From: Avimicrobium caecorum
Lineage (GTDB): Bacteria; Bacillota; Clostridia; Oscillospirales; Ruminococcaceae
Assembly: GCA_904394705.1 (NCBI GenBank)
Contig: CAJFNJ010000039.1
Coordinates: 51,520 to 115,519 of the forward strand
Reading direction: 5' to 3'
DNA length: 64,000 nucleotides
Both the position numbers and the translations under genes were made by a program. How positions within the stretch are numbered: position 1 is the first letter of the stretch; every line of letters starts with the position of its first letter. A model generated the notes under the pieces. That model ran no database searches. It was not told where the DNA came from and saw only the letters and a program-made list of their open reading frames with translations. Positions 51,628 through 59,817 of the stretch are shown here, one piece after another.

Positions 51628-51835
51628 ACCTGCCATGTCTCAGATTGTAAAGAAAGATGAAAGCGCATACGAATTCGTGATCGAAGTAGCCCGCCGTGCC
51701 CGTGAGATCGTCAACGAAGCCGAGGAGCGGGGCGAAGTACTGGATGTCAAGCCGGTACAGCTGGCTGTGGAGGAATTTGCCAGCGGTTATCCCCGGACTC
51801 CCATCCGTTACATCGGCAGCGACGACGAGCAGTAA
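51620..51835 (+). CDS. rpoZ: RNA polymerase omega subunit
   Basis: A 71-aa protein starting MLRPAMSQIVKKDESAYEFV, with the omega-type helix VIEVARRAREIVNEAEE and PVQLAVEEFASG. Omega helps fold and stabilise the beta' subunit. Its position overlapping gmk is the usual one. The coaBC gene that commonly comes between rpoZ and priA is absent here. Confidence 0.9.
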   Translation: MLRPAMSQIVKKDESAYEFVIEVARRAREIVNEAEERGEVLDVKPVQLAVEEFASGYPRTPIRYIGSDDEQ

Positions 51836-51865
51836 TCCCCAAAACCGAATCAATCGTTAGAAGCA

Positions 51866-51900
51866 ATACCGGCCGGGATTCTCAGCCGGTATTTCTTGTG
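51866..51900 (+). terminator. Weak terminator between rpoZ and priA
   Basis: ATACCGGC / GCCGGTAT stem with an 11-base loop, then TTCTTGTG; the T-run is broken, so readthrough into priA is likely. Confidence 0.45.
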
Positions 51901-51927
51901 TCAGGGAGCAGGAAAGGAGTATGAGCG

Positions 51928-54327
51928 ATGGCACAGATTGCCGCTGTGGCTGTGGATAAGGCCACCCCGCAGTTTGACCGGGAATACAGCTATCTGGTGC
52001 CGGACGGCCTGCCGGTCCAGGTGGGCTGCCGGGTGACTGTCCCCTTTGGCCGGGGCAACCGCCGCCGGCTGGGACTGGTGCTGTCCCTGAGCGAATCGGA
52101 GGACACTGCCCGGCTCAAGAAAATCGCCTCCTTGGTGGACCGTCAGCCGCTCATCGGGGAGGAACAGCTCGGCCTGATGCGCTGGCTGCGGGAACACACC
52201 TTCTGCAGCTGGTTTGACGCGGTGCGGGTGCTGATCCCGGCGGGACTGGGCATGGATCTGGAGGATCAGTTCCTGGCGGAGCCGGGAGCGGAGCTTCCCG
52301 CCGATGCCCCCAGGGGAGCGGAAAAGCTGCTGGAGGCCATCCGGGCCGGACGGGGCAAGACCCCGGAGCAGCTGGCGGAGGAGACCGGTGAGAAGGACCT
52401 GCACCGGCTGCTGCGGTACCTGATGGAGTGCGGAGCGGTGCGCAGTGAGATCAACGACCGCCGCCGGGTACTGGATGAGCGGGTGACCATGGTGCGCCCG
52501 GCGCCGGACTTTGAGCCCCGGAAGCCCCTGACCAAAAAACAGGAACTGGTGCTGGCAGTGCTGGAGGAATTCGGCAGTGTTTCGGTGAAGGAGCTGTGCT
52601 ATTACAGCGGCGTCACCCGGATTGTGGTGGAGAACCTGCGGAAAGCCGGGGCGGTGGAGCTCTATGAGCAGGTCGTCTACCGGGACCCCTATGCCGGGCG
52701 GGACGAAGAACCCCAGGCGGAACCCATTCTGCTCACTGACGCCCAGCAGGCCGCCTATGATACCATCCTGGCAGGGGACCCGGGCAAGCCGGCGCTGCTC
52801 TATGGCGTCACCGGCAGCGGCAAGACCCAGGTGTTCCTGCGGCTCATCGACCAGACCCTTGCCGAAGGGCGGCGGGCCGTTGTCATGGTGCCGGAAATCA
52901 GCCTGACCCCCCAGGTTATCGAGCGGTTCCGCTCCCGGTACGGCAGCCGCACGGCGGTGCTGCACAGCTCCCTCACCATGGGGCAGCGCACCGATGAGTG
53001 GCGGCGCGTCCGGGACGGCGGGGCGGATATTATCATCGGCACCCGCAGCGCTGTGTTTGCCCCGGTGGAAAACCTCGGCCTCATCGTCATTGACGAGGAA
53101 CAGGAGCGCACCTATCAGTCCGAATCCTCCCCGCGGTTCCGCACGGCGGAGGTGGCCCGGGTGCGCTGCCGGTACCATGGGGCACGGCTGCTGCTCTGCT
53201 CGGCTACGCCGTCGGTGGAGAGCTATCATGCCGCCCGCACCGGGCGCTATACTCTGGCCCGGCTCACCGAACGGTATTCGGGTCAGCTCCCCGATGTCAC
53301 CATCGTGGATACCACCCGCACCGAACGGGTGGGGGAGATCTTCTCGGAACCTCTCTGCGCCGAGCTGCTCAAGAATCTGGAGATGGGCCAGCAGTCCATT
53401 CTGCTGCTCAACCGCCGGGGCTATCATACGGTGATGAAATGCTCCTCCTGCGGCGAGGCAGTCACCTGCCCCAACTGCTCGGTGGCGATGACCTACCACC
53501 GCCAGAACGGACGCCTCATGTGCCACTACTGCGGTCACACCCAGGAGGTCCCGGCGGTCTGTCCCCACTGCGGCAGTTCGCTGGTGCGGTTCAGCGGCAT
53601 CGGCACCCAGAAGGCCGAGGAGGAGCTCCAGCGGCTCTTTCCCCAGGCCCGCATCCTGCGCATGGATGTGGATACCACCATGTCCCGGTTTGCCTATGAG
53701 GAGAAGTTCGGCGACTTTGCCGCCGGGAAGTACGACATCATGGTGGGCACCCAGATGGTCTCCAAGGGGCTCAACTTCCCCCAGGTGACGCTGGTGGGGG
53801 TGCTGGGCACTGATATGTCCCTCTATTCGGACGACTTCCGCAGCTTTGAGCGCACCTTCTCACTGCTCACCCAGGTGGTGGGCCGCAGCGGACGCTTTGA
53901 CCTCCCGGGCCGGGCCTTCATTGAAACCGCCCAGCCTCACAATCCGGTCTTTGCGTTGGCATCGGCCCAGGACTATGAGGCCTTCTACCGGGAGGAGATC
54001 CTCTTCCGGAAGGTGAACCTCTATCCGCCCTTCTGCAGCCTGCTCACGGTGCAGTTTACCTCGGTGTCCGAGGCGGACTCCCACGCCGGAGCCAGACTCT
54101 TTGCCCGGCTGTTCACCCGGCTGGCCCAGGCGGAATATGCCGACCTGCCCATCCGGATGCTGGGCCCTGCCGGGGATACCCTCTACCGGGTGGCAGGCAA
54201 GTACCGCTGCCATCTGATCCTCAAATGCCGCGATGACCGCCGGATGCGGGAGCTGACCCGCCGGGTGCTGGAACAGTTCTATGCCCAGGCGCCGGCAGGG
54301 GTGCAGGCCATCCCCGATCTGGACTGA
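51928..54327 (+). CDS. priA: Primosomal protein N' (PriA helicase)
   Basis: DNA helicase that restarts stalled replication forks. The 799-aa protein has the 3' DNA-binding N-terminal domain (DREYSYLVPDGLPVQVGCRV), Walker A LLYGVTGSGKTQVFLRL (about 290-306), DEEQ box VIDEEQERTYQ (here DEEQ in place of DEEH), the eight-cysteine zinc region CSSCGEAVTCPNCSVAM and CHYCGHTQEVPAVCPHCG inserted between motifs IV and V, and motif VI QVVGRSGRFDLPGRAFIET (RAGR is commonly RSGR-like). ATG 51928 follows AAAGGAG. Confidence 0.96.
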   Translation: MAQIAAVAVDKATPQFDREYSYLVPDGLPVQVGCRVTVPFGRGNRRRLGLVLSLSESEDTARLKKIASLVDRQPLIGEEQLGLMRWLREHTFCSWFDAVRVLIPAGLGMDLEDQFLAEPGAELPADAPRGAEKLLEAIRAGRGKTPEQLAEETGEKDLHRLLRYLMECGAVRSEINDRRRVLDERVTMVRPAPDFEPRKPLTKKQELVLAVLEEFGSVSVKELCYYSGVTRIVVENLRKAGAVELYEQVVYRDPYAGRDEEPQAEPILLTDAQQAAYDTILAGDPGKPALLYGVTGSGKTQVFLRLIDQTLAEGRRAVVMVPEISLTPQVIERFRSRYGSRTAVLHSSLTMGQRTDEWRRVRDGGADIIIGTRSAVFAPVENLGLIVIDEEQERTYQSESSPRFRTAEVARVRCRYHGARLLLCSATPSVESYHAARTGRYTLARLTERYSGQLPDVTIVDTTRTERVGEIFSEPLCAELLKNLEMGQQSILLLNRRGYHTVMKCSSCGEAVTCPNCSVAMTYHRQNGRLMCHYCGHTQEVPAVCPHCGSSLVRFSGIGTQKAEEELQRLFPQARILRMDVDTTMSRFAYEEKFGDFAAGKYDIMVGTQMVSKGLNFPQVTLVGVLGTDMSLYSDDFRSFERTFSLLTQVVGRSGRFDLPGRAFIETAQPHNPVFALASAQDYEAFYREEILFRKVNLYPPFCSLLTVQFTSVSEADSHAGARLFARLFTRLAQAEYADLPIRMLGPAGDTLYRVAGKYRCHLILKCRDDRRMRELTRRVLEQFYAQAPAGVQAIPDLD

Positions 54328-54375
54328 CTGCCCCAAATGTTTGACAACAGCCCCCTTTTTCTTCCGGGAAAACTG

Positions 54376-54384
54376 TGGTAAAAT
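54376..54384 (+). promoter_or_regulatory. Extended -10 promoter of the def-fmt unit
   Basis: TGGTAAAAT (TGn plus TAAAAT), 68 bases before the def ATG; a TTGACA at 54341-54346 is too far upstream to be its -35. Confidence 0.5.
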
Positions 54385-54451
54385 AAAATATATATGACCT
54401 GTCTGACCGACAGCAGCAATACAAACTGACCGATAAGAAGGGATTAACGAT

Positions 54452-54913
54452 ATGGCAATTCGAGAAATTCGCAAGTATGACGATCCGGCGCTGTATAAAG
54501 TCTGCCGCCCGGTGGAAAAATTTGATGAGCGGCTGGGCGAACTGCTGGATGACATGGCGGAGACCATGTATCAGGCCAACGGTGTGGGACTGGCTGCGCC
54601 CCAGGTGGGCATTCTGCGCCGGGTGGTCGTCATTGATGTGGGCGACGGCATCATCGAGCTGGTGAACCCCCGCATCCTGCGCACCGCCGGCAGTGAGACC
54701 ACCAGTGAGGGCTGTCTTTCCTTCCCCGGGGAGTATGGCCTGGTGGAGCGTCCCACTGAGGTGGAGATCGAGGCAGAGGACCGGCATGGCAAGACCTTCC
54801 GCATGACCGGACATGACCTGCTGGCCCGTGCCTTCTGCCATGAAACCGACCATCTGGACGGCAAGGTATTCAAGACCATCGCCATCGAGATGCTGGACGA
54901 AGAGGATCTGTGA
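54452..54913 (+). CDS. def: Peptide deformylase
   Basis: Removes the N-formyl group from new proteins. The 153-aa metalloenzyme has all three motifs: GVGLAAPQVG (about 44-53), EGCLSFPG (metal Cys, about 90) and CHETDHLDG (HExxH, about 130). The downstream neighbour fmt adds the formyl group to Met-tRNA, so the operon holds both ends of the formylation cycle. ATG 54452 follows AAGGG. Confidence 0.97.
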   Translation: MAIREIRKYDDPALYKVCRPVEKFDERLGELLDDMAETMYQANGVGLAAPQVGILRRVVVIDVGDGIIELVNPRILRTAGSETTSEGCLSFPGEYGLVERPTEVEIEAEDRHGKTFRMTGHDLLARAFCHETDHLDGKVFKTIAIEMLDEEDL

Positions 54914-54915
54914 GC

Positions 54916-55839
54916 ATGAAGATCGTATTTATGGGAACCCCGGATTTTGCAGTGCCGTCGCTGCAGGGGCTCATCGACGACGGTCATGAGATCCTGGCGG
55001 TCTACACCCAGCCTGATAAGCCGGTGGGCCGCAAGCAGGTACTGACCCCGCCGCCGGTCAAGGCACTGGCGCTGGAACACGGCCTGCCGGTCTACCAGCC
55101 CACCAAGATGCGGGACGGCACCGTAGCGGCCCAGCTGCGGGAACTGGCTCCCGATCTCATTGCGGTGGTGGCCTATGGGCGCATCCTCCCCAAGGAGATC
55201 CTGGAGATCCCGCCCTATGGCTGCATCAATGTGCACGGTTCGCTGCTGCCCAAGTACCGGGGCGCCGGCCCGATCCAGTGGTCGGTGATCAACGGCGAAG
55301 CGGAAACCGGCATCACCACCATGTATATGGGCGAGGGGCTGGATACCGGCGATATTCTGCTGGTGCAGCGCACCCCCATCGGCCCGGAGGAAACCGCCGG
55401 GGAACTCTTTGACCGGCTGGCTCCCATGGGTGCGGACTGTCTGAAAAAGACCGTCCGGGCACTGGAGGAAAAGCGCATCACCCCGGTGAAGCAGGACGAA
55501 CAAAAGGCCACCTATGCCCCCATGCTGGACAAGACCATGGCAGAGCTGGACTTCACCCGTCCGGCAGCCGAACTGCACAACCTGATCCGGGGACTCAACC
55601 CCTGGCCCGTGGCCTATACCCACTATGGCGACAAGAAGCTCAAGGTCTTTGCCGCCCGGGTGGAACAGGGCAGCGGGGAACCCGGCACCGTGCTGGACGC
55701 CGACCGGTTTGTCATTGCCTGCGGCGAAGGAGCCCTGCGTTTTACCGAAGTACAGCTCGAGGGCAGCCGCCGTATGAGTGCCGAGGAATTTCTCCGGGGC
55801 AAGAAAATTTTTGTTGGCAGATCGTTAACAGCCAATTAA
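54916..55839 (+). CDS. fmt: Methionyl-tRNA formyltransferase
   Basis: Formylates initiator Met-tRNA using 10-formyl-THF. The 307-aa protein opens MKIVFMGTPDFAVPSLQGLI and carries the catalytic INVHGSLLPKYRGAGPIQWS (Asn-His..Asp cluster) and GITTMYMGEGLDTGDIL. ATG 54916 is placed after the def stop (which it follows by two bases) with GAAGAGGA upstream; a GTG at 54910 overlaps def. Confidence 0.96.
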   Translation: MKIVFMGTPDFAVPSLQGLIDDGHEILAVYTQPDKPVGRKQVLTPPPVKALALEHGLPVYQPTKMRDGTVAAQLRELAPDLIAVVAYGRILPKEILEIPPYGCINVHGSLLPKYRGAGPIQWSVINGEAETGITTMYMGEGLDTGDILLVQRTPIGPEETAGELFDRLAPMGADCLKKTVRALEEKRITPVKQDEQKATYAPMLDKTMAELDFTRPAAELHNLIRGLNPWPVAYTHYGDKKLKVFAARVEQGSGEPGTVLDADRFVIACGEGALRFTEVQLEGSRRMSAEEFLRGKKIFVGRSLTAN

Positions 55840-55945
55840 TATCCGCACGGTATGATGATTCCATTCCCCTGGAACTGGAAATTCCCCGCCCTCTGCGGGA
55901 CCAGCCATGCGGGAGGAACTATTTTACTGGGAGGAAATCTTCTAT

Positions 55946-56638
55946 ATGTTCTGGTACATTGACCCCTATTATTTCATGCTGATTGTTCCGGCTATGCTCA
56001 TTGCGCTTCTGGCACAGGCCCGGGTCAGCAGCACTTTTAACCGGTACAGCCGGGTATACAGCCACCGCGGCATCACCGCCGCCCAGGTGGCACGCAATAT
56101 CCTCGATGAAAACGGCCTGTATGATGTACAGGTCCAGCGGGTAGCGGGCAGCCTCACCGACCATTACGACCCCCGTTCCAATGTGGTGCGGCTTTCGGAT
56201 TCGGTGTATACTTCCACTTCCATTGCTGCCATCGGTGTTGCCGCCCATGAGGTGGGCCATGCCATCCAGCATGCAACGGATTATGCCCCGCTTACCCTCC
56301 GCAATGCCATTATTCCCGTCACCAATCTCGGCTCCCGGCTGTCCATTCCGCTGATCATTGCGGGTCTGCTCTTCTCGGCACAGCCGCTGGTACAGATCGG
56401 AATTCTGGCCTTTTCGCTGATGGTGGTGTTCCAGCTGGTAACACTGCCTGTGGAATTCAACGCAAGCAACCGCGCCATCCGAACTCTGGCTGCGGACGGT
56501 TATCTGGATCGGGACGAGCTCGCCGGTGCCAAAAGCGTACTGGGAGCTGCTGCCATGACCTATGTGGCTGCCCTGATCACAGCTGTGGCTCAGCTGCTCC
56601 GTCTGATCCTGCTGTTCGGCCGGCGGGACAGGGACTGA
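55946..56638 (+). CDS. YugP-like membrane zinc metallopeptidase
   Basis: A 230-aa membrane protein with HExxH in GVAAHEVGHAIQHATDY (about 96-100) and about four hydrophobic helices (N-terminal, two central, C-terminal). The block VARNILDENGLYDVQV with HYDPRSNVVRLS is typical of the Zn_peptidase_2 (YugP) family, found in this spot between fmt and rsmB in many Clostridia. Substrate unknown. ATG 55946 follows GGGAGG; an upstream in-frame ATG (55907) gives a poor extension. Confidence 0.88.
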   Translation: MFWYIDPYYFMLIVPAMLIALLAQARVSSTFNRYSRVYSHRGITAAQVARNILDENGLYDVQVQRVAGSLTDHYDPRSNVVRLSDSVYTSTSIAAIGVAAHEVGHAIQHATDYAPLTLRNAIIPVTNLGSRLSIPLIIAGLLFSAQPLVQIGILAFSLMVVFQLVTLPVEFNASNRAIRTLAADGYLDRDELAGAKSVLGAAAMTYVAALITAVAQLLRLILLFGRRDRD

Positions 56639-56639
56639 C

Positions 56640-58013
56640 ATGAACGCAAATCAATCAAAGCAACAATCGAATACCCAGGCGAAAGCGACCCGGGGTGCGC
56701 GGAAGGAAAAACCATCTGCGCGCCTTGTGGTCGCTTACGCTCTTTTACAGATGATGCGCCAGTCTGCCTATTCCAATCTGGTGGCAGAATCCCGGTTCGA
56801 TACCCTGGATTCCCCCAGGGACCGGGCCTTTGCCTCCACGCTGTTCTATGGCGTGCTGGAACGGCAGATCACCCTGCGGCGCATTGTGGCCTCCTATTGC
56901 CGCAAACCCGTGGACAAGCTTGACCCCGAGGTATTGTGTGCCCTTGAGATGGGGCTCTATCAGCTGCTCTTCCTGGACAGTGTGCCCGAACGGGCCGCTG
57001 TGAATGAGAGCGTCCTGCTCACCCGCAAGCTGGGCAAGCAGAGCGCCAGCGGCTTTGTCAACGGTGTACTGCGGGCCTTTATCCGGGACGGCAAACCCCT
57101 CTGTCCGGGCGCGGAGAAACTCTCGCCCCTGGAACGGCTCTCGGCGGAGGCTTCGGCTCCCGAGGAGCTCTGCCGGCTGCTCATGGAGCAGTACGGCGAG
57201 AAGACAGCCCGGCAGTTCCTGCTGGATTCGCTGGAACCGGCGCCGGTCTTTGTCCGGGTCAATACCACACGCGTCACCCCGGAAGACCTCCGGGCAGAGC
57301 TGGAACAGGCCGGCACCGGCGTGGAGGAAACGGTCCTCCCGGCCTGCCTGCGGCTGGAAAAACCCGGCGATGTCACCGCCTATGCCGCATTCGGCGAGGG
57401 ACGGTTCCATGTGCAGGATCTTTCCAGCCAGCTCTGCTGCCAGGCACTGGATGTCCGTCCGGGCATGCGGGTACTGGACGCCTGTTCGGCCCCCGGCGGC
57501 AAGACCTTCACCCTGGCGGAACAGATGGAAAACCAGGGCGAAGTGGTGGCCTGCGACCTCTATCCTGCCCGGGTGGGTCTGATCCAGTCGGGTGCGGAAC
57601 GGCTGGGGCTCTCTATTGTCCATCCCCGGGTGATGGACGCCTCAGCGCCTGATGAGGGCATCGGCACCTTTGACCGGGTGCTGTGTGATGTGCCCTGTTC
57701 CGGACTGGGCATTATCCGCCGCAAACCGGAGCTCAAATACAAGCCGGTGGCGGAGTTTGAAGGGCTGCCCGGAGTGCAGTATGGCATTCTCACCGCCTGT
57801 GCCCGGCTGGTAAAGCCCGGAGGTGTGCTGGTCTATTCCACCTGCACCCTCAACCGGAAGGAAAACGAAGAGGTAATCCGGCGCTTCCTGGGGGAGCATC
57901 CGGAGTTCGAACCCTATGCAGTGACGAAAGACGGAGGATTTTTCCGCACTCTGCTGCCTGAGACAGACGGCAGTGACGGATTCTTCTTCTCCGCAGTAAG
58001 GAGGATCTCGTGA
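56640..58013 (+). CDS. rsmB: 16S rRNA (cytosine-967-C5)-methyltransferase
   Basis: The 457-aa enzyme has a Ser/Gln/Lys-rich start, a NusB-like RNA-binding domain (about 28-165), then the SAM-dependent m5C methyltransferase with MRVLDACSAPGGKTFTLAE and the two catalytic cysteines in LCDVPCSGLGIIRRKPE and YSTCTLNRKENEEV. It starts one base after the YugP-like gene stop and overlaps rlmN by four bases. Confidence 0.95.
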   Translation: MNANQSKQQSNTQAKATRGARKEKPSARLVVAYALLQMMRQSAYSNLVAESRFDTLDSPRDRAFASTLFYGVLERQITLRRIVASYCRKPVDKLDPEVLCALEMGLYQLLFLDSVPERAAVNESVLLTRKLGKQSASGFVNGVLRAFIRDGKPLCPGAEKLSPLERLSAEASAPEELCRLLMEQYGEKTARQFLLDSLEPAPVFVRVNTTRVTPEDLRAELEQAGTGVEETVLPACLRLEKPGDVTAYAAFGEGRFHVQDLSSQLCCQALDVRPGMRVLDACSAPGGKTFTLAEQMENQGEVVACDLYPARVGLIQSGAERLGLSIVHPRVMDASAPDEGIGTFDRVLCDVPCSGLGIIRRKPELKYKPVAEFEGLPGVQYGILTACARLVKPGGVLVYSTCTLNRKENEEVIRRFLGEHPEFEPYAVTKDGGFFRTLLPETDGSDGFFFSAVRRIS

Positions 58014-59068
58014 GCGAGGAGCTGCGCATCGACATCAAATCCATGACTTTGCCGGAACTGACTGCCCTGATGAAGGATTGGGGAGAACCGGGGTTCCGGG
58101 CCGGGCAGCTCTTTTCCTGGCTGCATGAAAAACGGGTGCGGGACTGGTCGGAAATGACCAACCTCTCGGCAGCCCTGCGTCAGAAGCTGGCGGAGCGCTG
58201 CACCCTGACCCAGCTGACCGTACTGCACCGGCTGGTATCGTCCATTGACGGCACCCAGAAGTACCTCTACCGGCTGGCGGACGGCAACTGCATCGAAACG
58301 GTGCTGATGAAATATAGGCACGGCAACAGCCTGTGCATCTCCACCCAGGTGGGATGCCGCATGGGCTGCAACTTCTGCGCTTCCACCCTGGGCGGCCTGG
58401 TGCGGCATCTCACGCCTTCGGAAATGCTCGAGCAGGTCTATGAAACCGTGCGTCAGAGCGGCGAGCGGGTGGACAGTCTGGTACTTATGGGCATCGGCGA
58501 ACCCCTGGATAACTATGACAATGTCATCCGGTTCCTGCGGCTGCTCACCGACCCCAAGGGATACAATCTGGGACAGCGGCACATCTCCCTGTCCACCTGC
58601 GGACTGGTGGACCGCATCTACGATCTTGCCAAGGAGGATCTGGGCATTACCCTGTCCATTTCCCTGCATGCGCCGGACAACGAAACCCGCAACAAGACCA
58701 TGCCGGTGAACCGCCGCTGGCCGGTGGAACAGCTCATGCAGGCCTGCCGGGATTACTTCAGAACCACCGGACGGCGTATCTCCTTTGAGTATGCGCTCAT
58801 CAAGGGGGTCAACGACAGCCCGGCAGATGCCCAGAAGCTGGCAAAGCTGCTGGACGGCATGATCTGCCATGTGAACCTGATCCCGGTGAACCCGGTCAAG
58901 GAACGGGGGTATGACCGCACAGCCCAGCAGGATATCCGCCGGTTTGTGGATACGCTGGGACGGCTGGGAGTCAATGCCACAGTGCGCCGGGAGCTGGGAA
59001 GCGACATCAATGCCGCCTGCGGACAGCTGCGGCGGCAGTATGAACAGGGAGAGGAGGCAAAGGCGTGA
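58010..59068 (+). CDS. rlmN: Dual-specificity rRNA/tRNA methyltransferase RlmN
   Basis: Radical-SAM enzyme that makes m2A2503 in 23S rRNA and m2A37 in tRNA. The 352-aa protein has the CxxxCxxC cluster motif QVGCRMGCNFCASTLGG (about 112-128), the conserved KYRHGNSLCIST, LMGIGEPLDNYDNV, ISLSTCGLVDRI, and the C-terminal catalytic Cys near DINAACGQL. GTG 58010 follows AAGGAGG within the end of rsmB. Confidence 0.96.
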   Translation: MSEELRIDIKSMTLPELTALMKDWGEPGFRAGQLFSWLHEKRVRDWSEMTNLSAALRQKLAERCTLTQLTVLHRLVSSIDGTQKYLYRLADGNCIETVLMKYRHGNSLCISTQVGCRMGCNFCASTLGGLVRHLTPSEMLEQVYETVRQSGERVDSLVLMGIGEPLDNYDNVIRFLRLLTDPKGYNLGQRHISLSTCGLVDRIYDLAKEDLGITLSISLHAPDNETRNKTMPVNRRWPVEQLMQACRDYFRTTGRRISFEYALIKGVNDSPADAQKLAKLLDGMICHVNLIPVNPVKERGYDRTAQQDIRRFVDTLGRLGVNATVRRELGSDINAACGQLRRQYEQGEEAKA

Positions 59069-59817
59069 GGGGATTCGGAAAAACAGACCGGGGACTCTGC
59101 CGGGAGATCAATCAGGACAGCTTCAGCTTCTGCCAGATCTCGGATACGCTCTGTTATGCAGTGCTCTGTGACGGAATGGGCGGCGAAAATGGAGGCAATG
59201 TAGCCAGTGAACTGACTGTTCGGGACATTGGCCGGGAGCTTTCCGCCGCTCTGGGTTCCGATGCAGAGCAGAAGGATCTGCGCACCATTATGGAACAGGC
59301 CATCTCCCATGCCAATCTGGTGGTGAACCGGGCTGCCCAGGATACCGAAGCGCTCCGGGGAATGGGCACTACGGTGGTGCTGGCAGTGGCAGAGGGCAAT
59401 ACTGTGACCATTGCCCATGCCGGAGACAGCCGGGCCTATCTGATCCATGGGGAGGAGCTCTCCCAGCTCACCCATGACCACACTGTTGTGCAGATGCTCA
59501 TGGAACGGGGCGAGATCACTGAAGAGGAGGCGCTCAGCCATCCCCAGCGGCACTATATCACCCGTGCTGTGGGAGTGGACTGCGAGATCCGGGTGGAATT
59601 TTCCCAGGCAGAACTGGGCGAAGGGGACGCAGTGCTGCTGTGCAGCGATGGCCTTTACAACTATGCCGACCCGACCGATTTCCCCCGGCTGGTGCGGGAA
59701 GCACTGGAATCGGGGGACGCTTCCGGATTCATAGACGCTGCCAATGCCGGCGGCGGAGGCGACAATATCACCGCCGTGATCCTGTCCGGCGACGCAAAGG
59801 AGAAGATCGATGGATAA
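59065..59817 (+). CDS. prpC: Ser/Thr protein phosphatase PrpC (PP2C/Stp)
   Basis: A 250-aa PP2C phosphatase that reverses PknB phosphorylation. Metal ligands are in REINQDSFSF, LCDGMGGENGG, LLCSDGLYNY and GGGGDNITAVIL. GTG 59065 overlaps rlmN by four bases and its stop overlaps pknB by eight, so phosphatase and kinase are made together. Confidence 0.95.
   Translation: MRGFGKTDRGLCREINQDSFSFCQISDTLCYAVLCDGMGGENGGNVASELTVRDIGRELSAALGSDAEQKDLRTIMEQAISHANLVVNRAAQDTEALRGMGTTVVLAVAEGNTVTIAHAGDSRAYLIHGEELSQLTHDHTVVQMLMERGEITEEEALSHPQRHYITRAVGVDCEIRVEFSQAELGEGDAVLLCSDGLYNYADPTDFPRLVREALESGDASGFIDAANAGGGGDNITAVILSGDAKEKIDG

Noticed and set aside
31545..54456. Shared 14-mer GGGATTAACGATAT before purL and def
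   Set aside because: A match of this length is expected by chance in 64 kb and the surroundings differ.
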